Shown piece by piece: positions 1-10,618 of a stretch of 64,000 bases of DNA. The notes beneath the pieces are model-generated. The model did no database searches, was not told the origin of the DNA, and saw only the letters and a program-made list of their open reading frames with translations. This stretch comes from Pristionchus mayeri (taxonomy: Eukaryota > Nematoda > Chromadorea > Rhabditida > Neodiplogasteridae): positions 44,696,020 to 44,760,019 of the forward strand of contig BTRK01000006.1 in assembly GCA_036245805.1 (NCBI GenBank), given 5' to 3'. Positions within the stretch are counted from its first letter, which is position 1; every line of letters starts with the position of its first letter. The translations under genes and the position numbers were made by a program.

Positions 1-1693
1 ACGCCTTCGGCTTCAAGGAGTACACGGATGACCGCGCGGATAGCCTCGTGGTAATTCCGTCAGACTTCTAGAGTCAAGCTCCTCCATTCCAATCACTGAC
101 CCATGCATTTTCGAGTAATGGTCTGACTCTCTCCAAATTGCATGCTCTCTCGCTGTCTCTAACCGGGGAGAGAGTGTGTAATATGAGGAGAGTCAGATCA
201 TTGCTCGCATTTTCGATTTTTCAAAGTGGTTATGGAATTGAGTGTGCTGAAGTTTACAAACGTATTGACTTAGCTGGCAAATAAATCAAGACAGAGTAAA
301 GACATAGTGTTTGTAATACATCTTCGTCAGTAAGATATACTCCGCAGGGTCTCAGGCTCAGCAGAACGAACATTTCCAAGCTGCCACTGAACATGCTTGA
401 GTATGAAGAGGTGAGTCTCAAGTATTCGAGCACTGCACATTGTCACTAGACCATCAATGCATGCTACTTGGAAAGTGGACATTGTAAAACTTCAGATGGA
501 AACCCTCGATTTGGACCGAATTCCGCTGAATTGCACGTGCGACCAGATGTTCCTCAAGAATGTCAAGCCACTCAGCGGACAGTCTTCCAATGCAAGGTGA
601 TATGTAATACTTATATATGTGATATGGGCTGGTTTATGAAAGAAGTCGTAGCAGTATGCTAACTAGATTGATATTATCTATGAAATATTTAAGATGCGCA
701 TATCCCAAGGAGATGAAGGGCAAGTACGTCGAACAAGTGACGGCTAAGGAGGTACGATCTATCACAAAAATACGAGCACTACGTTTACAACAATATTGTA
801 GCCAATTAGTTCCAGGCTGTGAATTGAAAAGAAACTATGTAAAATGCGAACAAAAAATATATCTTAATCGGCTCGAGTAATGTGTAATCGAAATGATGAT
901 CATGATGGCTCGGCTATTCGAGAGAGGAGCAGTCGGTATTCGAAAATTATTGCAGATCTGTGGATCTCTGTACGCTCGCGGCTATCGCTTCTTCTTCGCG
1001 CTTTTCGGAGTGATCAGCGCCGCCATATTCGTCACCGTCGGCTACATTCTCTTTAATAAGGGCTACCGGTGAGAGAGTCTATCAAATTTGACAAGAAATG
1101 ATTCTTCGGCATATGTATAAAAGTGCGGATGGAGCCGCAGCCAACATACGCAGAAACAAAAAAAATGATTTGTTTGTCTAGATATCGTAATTTGTATGAG
1201 ACCTTTAATTATACACCCATAATTTCATTTATGCCAGCAAGGAAATAATAGGACGTGTTGATGGATTTCATTCCATCATTGCTCGATGGAGAATGTGAAC
1301 ATGCGACGGTGAATGCTATAATGAAACCGCGGAGGGTTACGAAAATGAGTGCGCGATCAACGCATTCATTGCGCCTGGTTAATTGATGATTCTTCAGTTT
1401 CACGAACATCCGCAATATTCCGATGCCTACTCTGCCTGGTGCCAACAGCGCCTACACGAACTTGAACAGGCAGGAGGAAAACGAACTGACTGGTGAGTGA
1501 CAACAAATGTCATGCTTGAGATTCTCCATATTACAAGATTTTTTTTTCAAAATTGTGAAGAAATCTTCCATTTTCTACGCAGATTTTCTTATTTTCACGG
1601 TGTCAGAACGAATCTTCTGAAGATATTGCAGAATCGCCCACTTCGATGAACGACGGAACTCCCGACTTCCAACCTCGACCCCAGATGGTGTAA
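1..1693 (+). CDS. Leucine-rich-repeat single-pass membrane protein (3' part)
   Basis: The gene enters from the left edge. Exons are <1-50, 348-400, 450-596, 694-751, 956-1068, 1398-1492 and 1632-1693 (TAA at 1691-1693), and phases agree at every junction. The first two exons read as leucine-rich repeats (SLVGLRLSRTNISKLPLNML). Exons 450-751 form a C-terminal LRR cap with the usual cysteine pattern (NCTCDQMFL, then ARCAYP with KGKYV, then ICGSL). The exon at 956 encodes a membrane helix (about FFFALFGVISAAIFVTVGYI). The cytoplasmic tail is short, about 55 residues, polar and without a recognisable domain. Family knowledge: such proteins are cell-surface adhesion or receptor proteins in neurons or epithelia. 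The donor at 401 (GA|GTATGA) was preferred over the stronger GTGAGT at 411 because only it restores the LRR-cap frame. The N-terminus and repeat number lie outside the window. Confidence 0.8.
113..206. mobile_element. Family A MITE (hAT-like), copy 1
   Basis: Inverted repeat of about 94 bp in the LRR gene's first intron. The ends read GAGTAATGGTCTGACTCTCT and its near complement. The element is flanked on both sides by the exact 8-bp sequence GCATTTTC (105-112 and 207-214), the target-duplication size of hAT elements. It has no coding capacity. Confidence 0.85.
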
Positions 1694-1936
1694 TCGCACA
1701 GTTTTTCACTCGCCATATCCATGTCTGCCATAAACAGTGTAATTATAAACAACGCATTTGTTGAGTAGACAATTTGTGCACATGTTCACAATGACAACTT
1801 ATTTGGTTATATAATGAAAATTTCGAGGAAGTTGAAAGTTGTGCAACGATATCTGAAGATGCTACAGAGGTATAATCACATTGGAGATGGTCCGGGGAAT
1901 AAGGAGAAGGAGGTTCGGTGGTCTCGACGACGCGGC

Positions 1937-4900
1937 CTAATTCACGGCCAGGATGAACTCTGGAATTCATCTGTTCAAGACTTATTTTGATTGGGTCACA
2001 GTTTATTTTAAACCGCCTTTGTGCTATTTTCTCCAAAGCGCAGGAAATTCGATTTCACGCTAAATTTCCCATGCAAATATAGAAGAGTAGAGCTCCAAAT
2101 ATAGTACATCTAGAGAGTGTTTTTTGATTGGCTCCGCGGTACTTGCTCACGCAATTCTGGCACATTCGAGTATCTTGCGCGTTTCTTCCATACTGTGGCA
2201 GATACTTTTGCAATCAAACCCACAAGGGAATAAATAAATGAATAATACTCATAGTTGCCCAACACTGGCGGCGAGGTGTTTTCAGACCATGACCCCGTAT
2301 TCATGGTTTCGCACTGCTCCCCTCAAATCGAGGGGAGCAGTGCGAAACCATGAATACGGGGTCATGGAGGTCGCCGCCGGCGTGGGCAACTATGCTAATA
2401 CTGCTTACCCTCGAAGGATATCTTTCCGTCTCCGTCTACATCTGCTTCGCGGAAGAGCTGTTCGATGACTTTGCGGGGAAACGAAGAGCCCAGCGCCAAT
2501 TCGCGCACGATCTCGATCATCTCCAGCTTCTCGATGAACCCGTCCTTGTCCTGAGTGGATAGTTTACAACCAGTCCAGCCTTTTCAACCATGCTCCAATC
2601 ATTTACGCAACTTGTCTAGTTGCGCACTTCTCCCATTCATTTTCGTATGTCCTATGGTGACAAACCACGGACACACTTTATTGGTAGGAACAGAGAGCGA
2701 AATAAACTATTGAATTGTTTGGTTTTGTTGTTCTTGGAATCATTGGGTCATGGTTTTGATATACTGTTAAACATTGCCCCTTGCGCCCGTATGATTTCAT
2801 TGATTTCGCACTTGTTATCATGCTTGGCGTCTTTGCGCACTATGAACGAGAGTTAAAGGACATTCATCTTCATCATAGATTCCAAACGCAATAAATCGGA
2901 GTAGTACTCCCACATAATTCAGTTCATTTATCATGCAAACGTCTGCATTCCGCCCACTTTACTGAGAGTATGTACATGCTCTGGAATTGACGCTCTGAAA
3001 AGAGCCAGGAAAAAATTCTCACAAAATATGCAACCTTACTCCATTGTTCCTTGCTGGGAACATAAATCTATTTGGACGTGTTGTAAATTGATGGGTGAAG
3101 CAGCTCTCGCGGCCTTCCCTATGCGAAATGCGCTGCCCGTTCCCACTATCCGTCAATCAATCAGTACCCATTAGCGTGTTTTGCACCACCACTCTCCAGT
3201 CACAGGACCAATCAGTCTTCCAAATTCATCGTTTAGCAGGCCTGGCATTCGCCCACCTAATGGGAGAGATGCTTCTGCTAGAGGCTTGATCAGTCTCTCC
3301 CATTGCTTTGTGTTCCCTCGTCACGAGGGCAGCGCAATATATTTCGCTGCCTCCTCTGTCAGCCCGAATTTGCAATTCACGCAACGACGCATAATTGAAA
3401 GCTCTTATGGCCAGTGTATTTCGCACAGCAGGAAGTAAGGAGAGGGGCAGGTGAGCAATGTCAACGTTCGTCAATCAAAGGTTAGAATGGGGAAATGAAT
3501 CGGTTCTCACCTTGTCGAAGAGGTCGAATTGCTCACGGAGCTGCGAGTAGGTGTACTTGCCTCTGAACATGATGTTGTTTTCTCAGAAAAGTACCGGAAT
3601 GAGGAAGTTCGTACGTCATCGCAATTAGTGAGCAGGTTAAGTAGTTAAGAGAATCGATGATTGAGTATCCACTGCTACCGTACCACGTGAGTACTGTATC
3701 TACCGTACCTCGTGCACTTGCCCTTCATCAGCGCGGTGAATTCGTCGAAGGTGATGACACCGTTCTCTGCAAATGTAACTAATCGTTATGGATTCTTGAT
3801 ACCTGGTTTACAGGCGTAACTGTTCGGTGAACAAGTCCTCCCCCATTAGCAGTATTTTTTAAAGAAAAATGTTTGTAAAATGGTAAACTAATAAAAATGC
3901 TAGCTCACCATCGTGATCTCCCTGTGTCATGATAAGGGCGATGTCGAGCTTGCTCGGACGCTGCCCGCACTTGTTCATCGCGAGGTGCAGTTCCTAGTTT
4001 GAGCGCCATTAGCCGTTATTTACATGTTTTTTTTTCGTTTTCATGATGTGCACTTTTCTTTTCATGCACAAAATAGTCTACCACGCTATCACGCAGTTCC
4101 TCGTAACAAAAGGCGCATCAGAATTGTTGAGCACTCAAACACGATTGAGAAGAGCCAGTGTCCTCATTTAAAATGCACCTATTGGGTTGAATGGAGGTCA
4201 CTCTATGTGGTTCAGAAGGCATCTAGTCCTCTAGTGGACCACAAAGGTTGAGGAATGGTGAGCTTGGGAAATGAGCGCGTGAGGAAATCCGAGAGTTCGA
4301 TAAAGGTTAGAGAACGAGCACCCGAATTGAAAATCCGGTGATCCTAATTGCGAACTTTCGAACCTCTTTCGTGATGCACCCGTCCTTGTTCTCATCGAAG
4401 AAGTCAAAGGCCGTCTTGTACTCTGCAAAAGATGATTGGGCCTAGTCTTATTTGTTTCCCGTATCCACCATCATTCAAATAATGTCGAATGATTCGGATT
4501 AAATATCTCACTCCTCATTCTAAAATGACAATTTTTTCTGTGTTTGTTACGTTTTCAAGATGGATCATGTGTTCGAGAGAATCAATTGGGCTCCTGCATG
4601 ACATTGTTTCCCTACCCTTAATTCCAATAGAGAATGGAGATTGAGCATGGATCTCTCGTTCTCAATTTCTGCAACCCCCATCTATCGCCCATCATCGTTC
4701 CATAAAGAGAGTGCGACGGATTCTGCGCTTTTTCTTGCCTCTTATCGCCGATCTTTCGCGCGTTCTCTCCATTGCACAACCTCCCTCGGCATCCAGAGAG
4801 AGAGGCAAAAGACTGCGCGAAGCAGTGAGAAATGGCCATGTTCTCCCCCCCCATTCTTGTCTCTTGGGAGGGCAGCACACAATCAAGAACCGCCCGCCTC

Positions 4901-5509
4901 ATACTCCCCCTTATGCCAAATGGGACGAAAGGACCACCAAAAGGAAGAAAGCACCTATGTTTTCTGAACCGTTAAAGGGATGTTTTGGACCTAGCCCCTT
5001 GAAGAGCGCGCTGGGACGCACACGATTCTCAATGTCAAATGCACGTTACCCGAAGAACAGATTGAAATAACTGGAATTCGAGAAAGTTATAAATGCAAGA
5101 CTCGCCTTCCATCAGCGTCTTGTTACTGATGAACTGGTCGCAAGGCTGAAAGATACGAGATTTATGGCCAATGGCAGAGCAAATATGTTTTTTGACGTTG
5201 TCACGATCTTACTAATTGAAGTAGGGACTAGGCAAAAAACAACTTCCGGCTCGCGTGGTGCCATGAAAGAACGCCTCATGTCAAATTAGAGCTTCTGCTA
5301 GTTTTCTCACAACTCTTCTTCTGTTCGAAAAGACGGAACGAAAAACAAAAGAGGAACTATTGTTTGCCCCTACACTCATAATACCTTCACTATCTCATCC
5401 AAAGGCTATGCATTTTCATCTTACAACTTGCTTATAATTGGTCTATTAACATCGGCATACTCACAATGGCTGGCGGGGCAGCGGAGGTTTTCGAGGGTGC
5501 AGCAGCCAT
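1937..5509 (-). CDS. Four-EF-hand calmodulin-like calcium-binding protein, 167 aa
   Basis: Minus strand, eight exons: 5465-5509, 5106-5145, 4364-4422, 3909-3993, 3709-3766, 3511-3562, 2409-2550 and 1937-1959, totalling 504 nt. ATG is at 5509-5507 (MAAAPSKTSAAPPAI) and the stop at 1939-1937. Four complete EF-hand loops are visible: residues 38-49 (DENKDGCITKEE), 74-85 (DHDENGVITFDE), 112-123 (DKDKDGFIEKLE) and 150-161 (DVDGDGKISFEE). All have acidic residues at positions 1, 3 and 12 and Gly at 6, so all four should bind calcium. Length and spacing fit the calmodulin/troponin-C superfamily, but a 28-residue N-terminal extension and low core similarity exclude canonical calmodulin. The last exon is only 23 nt. 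Intron 2 uses a probable GC donor (AAG|GCGAGT, 5105-5104). It is convergent with the LRR gene; its target is unknown. Confidence 0.88.
2240..2398. repeat. Near-perfect hairpin palindrome beside a splice donor
   Basis: An inverted repeat of about 160 bp whose inner arms (2287-2324 and 2329-2366) are identical over 38 bp around the spacer AAAT; outer arms carry matching GTTGCCC/GGGCAAC segments. It lies in the last intron of the EF-hand gene, with its outer arm starting about ten bases downstream of the donor (GTAAGC, 2408-2403). No clear target duplication was seen, so its class is unknown. Confidence 0.8.
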
Positions 5510-5620
5510 CTCTCTAAGTGGTCCTTGCTCGCGAGTGTGCTCCTCTCAATGAATGCGTAGTGCTCTCGGCAGATTTGTGGAAGCAGCAGTCAATGGGCGG
5601 AGATTCGCGAGACTCTCCTG

Positions 5621-5713
5621 GAGCAATTGTCTGACTCTCTTCAGTTTGTACGCTCTCTCGCCGATCAGAGATACGAGAGAGCGTGCAAACTGAAGAGAGT
5701 CAGACAATTGCTC
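5621..5713. mobile_element. Family A MITE (hAT-like), copy 2
   Basis: About 93 bp with termini GAGCAATTGTCTGACTCTCT and near-perfect reverse complement. It is flanked by an exact 8-bp duplication CTCTCCTG (5613-5620 and 5714-5721). It lies about 110 bp upstream of the EF-hand start codon, within that gene's likely promoter. Confidence 0.87.
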
Positions 5714-7502
5714 CTCTCCTGGGCAAGGATCGAGGAGGGGAAGGAAAAAGGAGGAGAATAGGAAGAGACAGAAGCAGGTGGAGCTTACTCAGCCCCCCAT
5801 GTTTTCGCCTTACTCCAGACTCTCTCCTTATTTTTCCCTTCGGGGACCGTCTCGTGCGCAAAATTCGCGGAAGCATGAACATTGTCTCGGCAGCCCTCCA
5901 ACACATCTTGCCAGAGAGCATGAATGTATGAAAACAAACGAAAACAGATTCGAAGGAGACGTTGATACTGTCTGAGCTGAATGTCTATGCAGTTTGACAT
6001 GGAGAAACAGGAAATAATCATTTACGTCGAATGGGCTGAAATTCGTAGATTGTGGGAAGGAGAAGATGGTGGGAATATTAGAAGAACTCTGACAAGGGAA
6101 TGGTAACGGAAGCCCGTAAAAGTATTCGATGAGACCCAGTGTGGCTTCATCCGGACCCCGAAGACATCTAGATTCGTTATTCAGAAAGTGCTCAAAAAAT
6201 TAGTTTAAAATCAATAAACGTTTATCACAGGGAGCGCCGGATCTGTCTAATGTTGATTCTTTTTCGAATGTTCCTAGGATCAAGAGGAGGCCTCAATAGG
6301 TCACATAGTTTTACGGACCGGTTCCCATTCCCTTGTGAACAGTTGATACTCAAACGAAGCTCATTTTTTACAGTAATTTACCGCTCCTGAATGGAAAAAA
6401 GAGTGCGAAAGAATATGTCCGAGATTTTCATCAAATGGAGCTAGTTATTTTGTTCCTGTTGAAAGACCATTGAGCATTTTAATGAAAAGAAAAAAAAGAA
6501 AAGATGAGTCTTGACGAGTCTCGCGGACATGGACAGAATATGATTACTCATATCTTGTGGCCAGCCGAGCGCGCATAAACATTTTGCCTCTAGAGAATTT
6601 GTCTGGCGCTTCCGGCTGCCAGACTATCCTCTAAGAAAAAGTTGTTTGACGCGTTTTCTTTTTGACAAAATATTGGAAAACAGAAAAAAATGGTCTGGAT
6701 GTTATTATCATGAGATGAATTTTCATATGCGAAATGTGGAAAAAGAATTAGGATGACGAAAGCAGTGGGAGGGTGAAATGAGAAAGCGGGTAATATCAAA
6801 TTGTATTTTTCCTACAATTTTGCATTCCGGACCCTCCTTCCTGGTGAATTCGCACAAGTATTTGAGATTGCGAAGAAAGAAGAAATTGTTCCTTGTGAGA
6901 TCCAAAAATAAGAATATCAATTACCACGTAAATTAAAATAGACTTCGATACATTGCAAAACAACAGAGTTGTGTGTGGGAAAATTAAAATGATGGTCAAA
7001 TGCAGCAACCTTCATTATTGTAGTGAATAAATAAATTACTTTTGCTATAATATATACTAGCTCCTCTACAATTGTATTCGGTATACTGTGATCGTAACTT
7101 CTCAAATGGCATGCCTAAAATAAGTAGCACAACTAGGGGCAACTAACATTTAACTGTGTACATAGCATGCATGCCTGCCTGTACAGTAGAATAGTGATTT
7201 TGCACTGCAATAAATGAAACAAACTGATGTACAGGAGCAACCAAATTGCTTGGTTCACTCGCATCATAATCAGTATCATGACGAGTACACACTTGATGGC
7301 CATAATTAATCGTAATTTAAGATGCACAGTGTAACTCATTCGTTGAAGTGCGCCCATGTTTTCGGAATGAGCATGTGTAATGTCGTGACAGCACGTTACC
7401 AGGCCATAAGGACGATGGAAGGAGATGAGCGAATGTTGGAGGCCTTGCTATTTTCCGTGTACACTCTCTTCCTTCCTTATGAGTTACAATTACAATTATT
7501 TA
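5714..7502. other. Gene-poor stretch upstream of the EF-hand gene
   Basis: AT-rich from about 6350 to 7500. Open frames here are short, have AT-rich codon use and no splice-supported partners, so none is called. It probably holds the upstream control region of the minus-strand EF-hand gene. Confidence 0.5.
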
Positions 7503-7679
7503 TCACAGCAGGCAACATTGCTCAGGTGAGGATTGGGCCATACTCTTCATAGGCTGCGCTCCTCCAATGGTTCTCCTGAGGTCATCGCGCCTTCGAGTCT
7601 GAGGGATGGCCTTGGGCGCGCACGGTTGCAGGGCGTCCACACGGTAGTCGCACGCGTCCAGTGGTTGACTTGCATCCCC
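7503..7679 (-). CDS. Orphan coding exon, unknown product (possible 3' exon)
   Basis: An open frame of 58 codons plus stop follows a splice acceptor (GTTACAG at 7686-7680). It has the GC-rich third positions typical of real exons in this window. The peptide contains DACDYRVDALQPCAPKAIPQ, then a basic stretch with TRRRDDLRR and a C-terminal QCCLL before the stop. Two cysteines nine residues apart followed by a basic run would fit a small secreted or processed peptide, but no family was recognised. A donor-like GTATGG after the codons for QPMK could end the exon earlier. No convincing upstream exon with a start codon was found on the minus strand up to 8.9 kb. Confidence 0.4.
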   Translation of the reverse strand, partial: GDASQPLDACDYRVDALQPCAPKAIPQTRRRDDLRRTIGGAQPMKSMAQSSPEQCCLL

Positions 7680-8201
7680 CTGTAACTTCCTTATGAGATC
7701 CTATTGTTTTGGTTCCCATTCGGTTGCAAACCGACGGTTCCCATCCGGCATATCCATCATGAAGCGGATGGTTGTGTCCCTAGAACGATCAAAACAACCA
7801 ATCGTATGGCACTGTACTCCCTACCTTCGCCTACTCCGCAGTCTTTTGCAAGCACGTCAATCCAACCCCTGATTCTGTTTTATAGTGCGTCAGTCCGTCC
7901 CCTAGGAGTAAGTCGAAATTTCTCGTGTCTCTTTGCACCATCGAGATACAATTTATAAATATCTCATTTGCCTTCCACTTCCTCAATGACGTGCCTATAT
8001 TCGGGGGCACTTCTCTAATACTCTGTCGACATATCTCGCCCCCACTCTGCGTGCTAATCAAATCAGAGTCCTTCGTCGGTAGGCCGCCATTCAGAGCAGG
8101 CATCCCAATCTACGCGCATCTCGCCCCACAATGCCCCGCTTCACGCCCCTGAGAGGGCCCCATATGGCTGTCCTGAATAGATTAAGCACACCCCGTCTAA
8201 T

Positions 8202-8211
8202 CTATATATAA
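8202..8211 (+). promoter_or_regulatory. TATA-like element
   Basis: TATATATAAG lies 22 bases before an ATG at 8233, unusually close. It may be a core promoter for the weakly supported frame at 8233 or an alternative upstream start for the neuropeptide gene. Confidence 0.35.
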
Positions 8212-8232
8212 GCAGGGTCCACTGGGTTTCAG

Positions 8233-8565
8233 ATGCAGGCATCTCTCAGATCTCTCAGAAGCGCTTATCTCGTCATCATCGTCGTCTCCAGATTCTCGAT
8301 TCTGCTTCCTCGATCTGACGTCTGTTATGCGCGAATTGTGGGGCGCCAATTAGAACGAGAAGAGGCCAGCCGGAAGCGGCATCCTTCCGCCCGGCTTCCT
8401 CGTTCTTTTCTGGTAGTTGAGCCCCCCGGCGTCGCCGCCTCATTTGCCCCTAAGTTAGTCCTGAACTCCCTCTGGAGGCACTGGTCGGTAACGAGGAAAG
8501 TTCGACGCACTGTCTCTTCAGTCTATGCACTCTCTCGACCCTTCAAGCGGAAGAGGAGTGCTTAG
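8233..8565 (+). CDS. Possible arginine-rich ORF, unknown
   Basis: An uninterrupted 110-codon frame starts just after a TATA-like element. The first residues (MQASLRSLRSAYLVIIVV) could be a weak signal peptide. The rest is rich in Arg, Ser and Pro and resembles no family. A family-A-like motif (TGTCTCTTCAGTCTATGCAC) lies near its end, so the frame could be chance or the 5' untranslated part of the neuropeptide gene. Confidence 0.2.
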   Translation: MQASLRSLRSAYLVIIVVSRFSILLPRSDVCYARIVGRQLEREEASRKRHPSARLPRSFLVVEPPGVAASFAPKLVLNSLWRHWSVTRKVRRTVSSVYALSRPFKRKRSA

Positions 8566-8629
8566 AATGATGAGGAAGATGCAGTGTTTCTCTAGTAACG
8601 AGGGCGCTGCGGGGGCAGGCGCACTTCCT

Positions 8630-8636
8630 TATAAAA
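8630..8636 (+). promoter_or_regulatory. TATA box of the neuropeptide gene
   Basis: TATAAAA followed by GGGGCTG, 263 bp upstream of the neuropeptide ATG. Position and sequence fit a core promoter giving a leader of about 230 nt. Confidence 0.5.
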
Positions 8637-8656
8637 GGGGCTGCGCTGTAAGAGTC

Positions 8657-8709
8657 GGCACTAGGTCGGACTCCTTCCTGATCCGGCGGTGATCTTCCGA
8701 CTTAGAGCC
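8657..8709. repeat. Degraded family B repeat in the neuropeptide leader
   Basis: GGCACTAGGTCGGACTC at the left and a diverged inverse (CTTCCGACTTAGAGCC) at the right, about 53 bp. It matches the termini of family B MITEs and lies between the TATA box and the start codon. Confidence 0.5.
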
Positions 8710-8898
8710 TAAACGTCCTGCACTCATCAGTTGCGCTGCCCGAATGCGATTACTCAGTGATGTTTGAACCGTTCCGTGTTTTCCGCAATTTTCGTGCCGG
8801 TTTTCGAAAGTAAATTATTTCGAGTGTTTGTGGCTTCCCACAGGCACAGTGTTGAGGTAACTCCCCGTCTTCCGTAGACACTCACTTCCCGTCCGACC

Positions 8899-9952
8899 AT
8901 GCAGCGCCTCTTCCTGCTGTGCCTGCTCGCCGCCGCCCTCGCCATCACCGTCACTGCTGCGATGGACTTGGTATGAGTTCATTCAATCATTCATTCATTC
9001 ATTATACGAAAACCGAACTGTAGTTACCGCGGAAATTAGTTACCGTGAAGTCTTCGATAAACAACTAAGCAACGAGCTGCTAGTTCGACATTTTCGTCCA
9101 GGTTTCCGAACGATATGTCGAGTTTTTTTGGCGATTTTCATACAGAAAAATAGTTGAGGCGATGGATATGGTAGGAGCAAGCGTTCGAGAAACAATCTCA
9201 TCGCTCAGCCGTTCGAAAGATAATGATTGGATGAAGAGATGTTTGTCCGAAAACCGAACTATGGCTTCCACAAAATTAGTTTTCGTGAATTCTTCCACAA
9301 ACAACTACACAAGTGCTAGTTACTGAAATTTATTTTGAGATTTCGAATTTTGGATTTCTTATGATTGAGCCACGTCGTCAGCTTCCGCTTCCGGAATTTG
9401 ATGTCAATCTTGATTCGGAAAATAATTTCAGAGAGTAAAAGATAACTAGAGGAGATTGAGTTGCATACAATCCAACTGTTTTCTATAAATGGTGATCTAG
9501 TTGTCACAAAATCCGGAAATGAAAAAATATTTGAAGGGTGACGAGGAGGCTTACAACCGGCTGGCAAACGCCTACCGCGCCATCCTCTACAAGTCCAAGC
9601 GCAGTCGTGAGTACTTGCTCCAATTGTAAATTGATGAGTTGGAAGAATTTTTTGGGAAAGCGACACGTTGTCTGGAATTGAACGATGAGTTGACGAGCAT
9701 TTCCTTTGCTCAAGTGTTGACTGTGTCCATTTTCATGAAAATTCTTCCAACTTAACGATGTTCAGGAAGCGTCGTATAGAAGCAAGCGTCAAATATATTT
9801 TGTAAAAAAATTGATAGCACATTCATTGAAGTTGTCATTGATCCAATAAGATGATGCCCATTCCAGCCTCGATGGGCCTCTCTCTGGCGGAGTACATGGC
9901 CAGCCCGAAGGGAGGCGAGAACTTCCACTTCATTCCCACCGGAAGGAAGTAG
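8899..9952 (+). CDS. Amidated neuropeptide precursor (NLP-type), 87 aa
   Basis: Exons are 8899-8970, 9501-9606 and 9867-9952 (TAG), 264 nt in total. Exon 1 encodes a signal peptide (MQRLFLLCLLAAALAITVTA). Exon 2 is a spacer ending in the dibasic site YKSKR. Exon 3 encodes one peptide starting SPSMGLSLAEYMASP and ending FHFIPTGRK at the stop. Known processing: cleavage after Lys-Arg, removal of the C-terminal Arg-Lys and conversion of Gly to an amide would release one 26-residue peptide ending in Pro-Thr-amide. A single mature peptide per precursor resembles several conserved nematode NLPs; I recognise the style but cannot assign a number. The acceptor at 9866 was chosen over that at 9850 because it keeps the frame through the cleavage site. 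Expected site: dense-core vesicles of neurons. Confidence 0.8.
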
Positions 9953-10448
9953 ATCTTTGATCTTTGATCTTTGATCTCTCCCCCCCCCCCCCCTCTCCTC
10001 TCCATCGATCGAGCTCCCCCTGAAGCACTCCCCGCTTCCATCTTCGTCTTCTTCGTATCCTTCTCTTGTGTGTCATGTGCAATCGACAGAGTGAACAGTG
10101 TATGCAATCGACTTCTCTCCCAATATTCGCCTAGATTCCGTTTCTTCTTCTTCGTCCTCCTTGTTCTTCTCCTCCCTTTTTTGGTGTCTATGTGTTTTGA
10201 CCCCCTCGGCGGAAAGTGATAAAGATCGAGTGAACAGCAGTTTGTTGTGTTCTGCAGCAATACGTGTGAATTCGTACGTTCCAAGATTTTGTTTTTACCG
10301 AGCTCTATCGTATTTCAAGGCTTCCGATCTACTGCTACATCTAACGTGCTTCTAATCACCATAGTTCATGGCAAGCATTTCAGAACGGAGATAAAAGAAA
10401 CAAAATATGTGGTAATCGTTTCGTAATCGGCCGAGATGCCGTGTCATC

Positions 10449-10545
10449 TTGATAAGGCTGATCTCTCTCTCACTTTCACTAACCTCCCATTCTTCACCGA
10501 ATTGTTGCTACCAGATAAGAGACTGGATCCGCATCAAGATAAGCA
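10449..10545 (+). promoter_or_regulatory. Cluster of three GATA-factor sites
   Basis: Three GATAAG cores (10449-10457, 10513-10520 and 10537-10544) lie 75-170 bp upstream of the DM13 gene start. In nematodes clustered TGATAA/AGATAAG sites are the hallmark of intestinal ELT-type GATA factors, so intestinal expression is inferred. The rest of 9953-10618 holds pyrimidine-rich sequence, a short ATCTTTG tandem at 9954-9975 and no coding signal. Confidence 0.5.
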
Positions 10546-10618
10546 GCGAGGAATAGGATGCCATCGCGCGGCCTAACAAGTAATTCCTTCCTCTATTGTC
10601 TTAAGCCGCCCTTGAGCC

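Noticed and set aside
468..662. Plus-strand frame at 468-662 as a separate small protein
   Set aside because: It is a shifted frame over the LRR-cap exon; the frame beginning at 451 gives the cysteine-spaced cap and joins the neighbouring exons.
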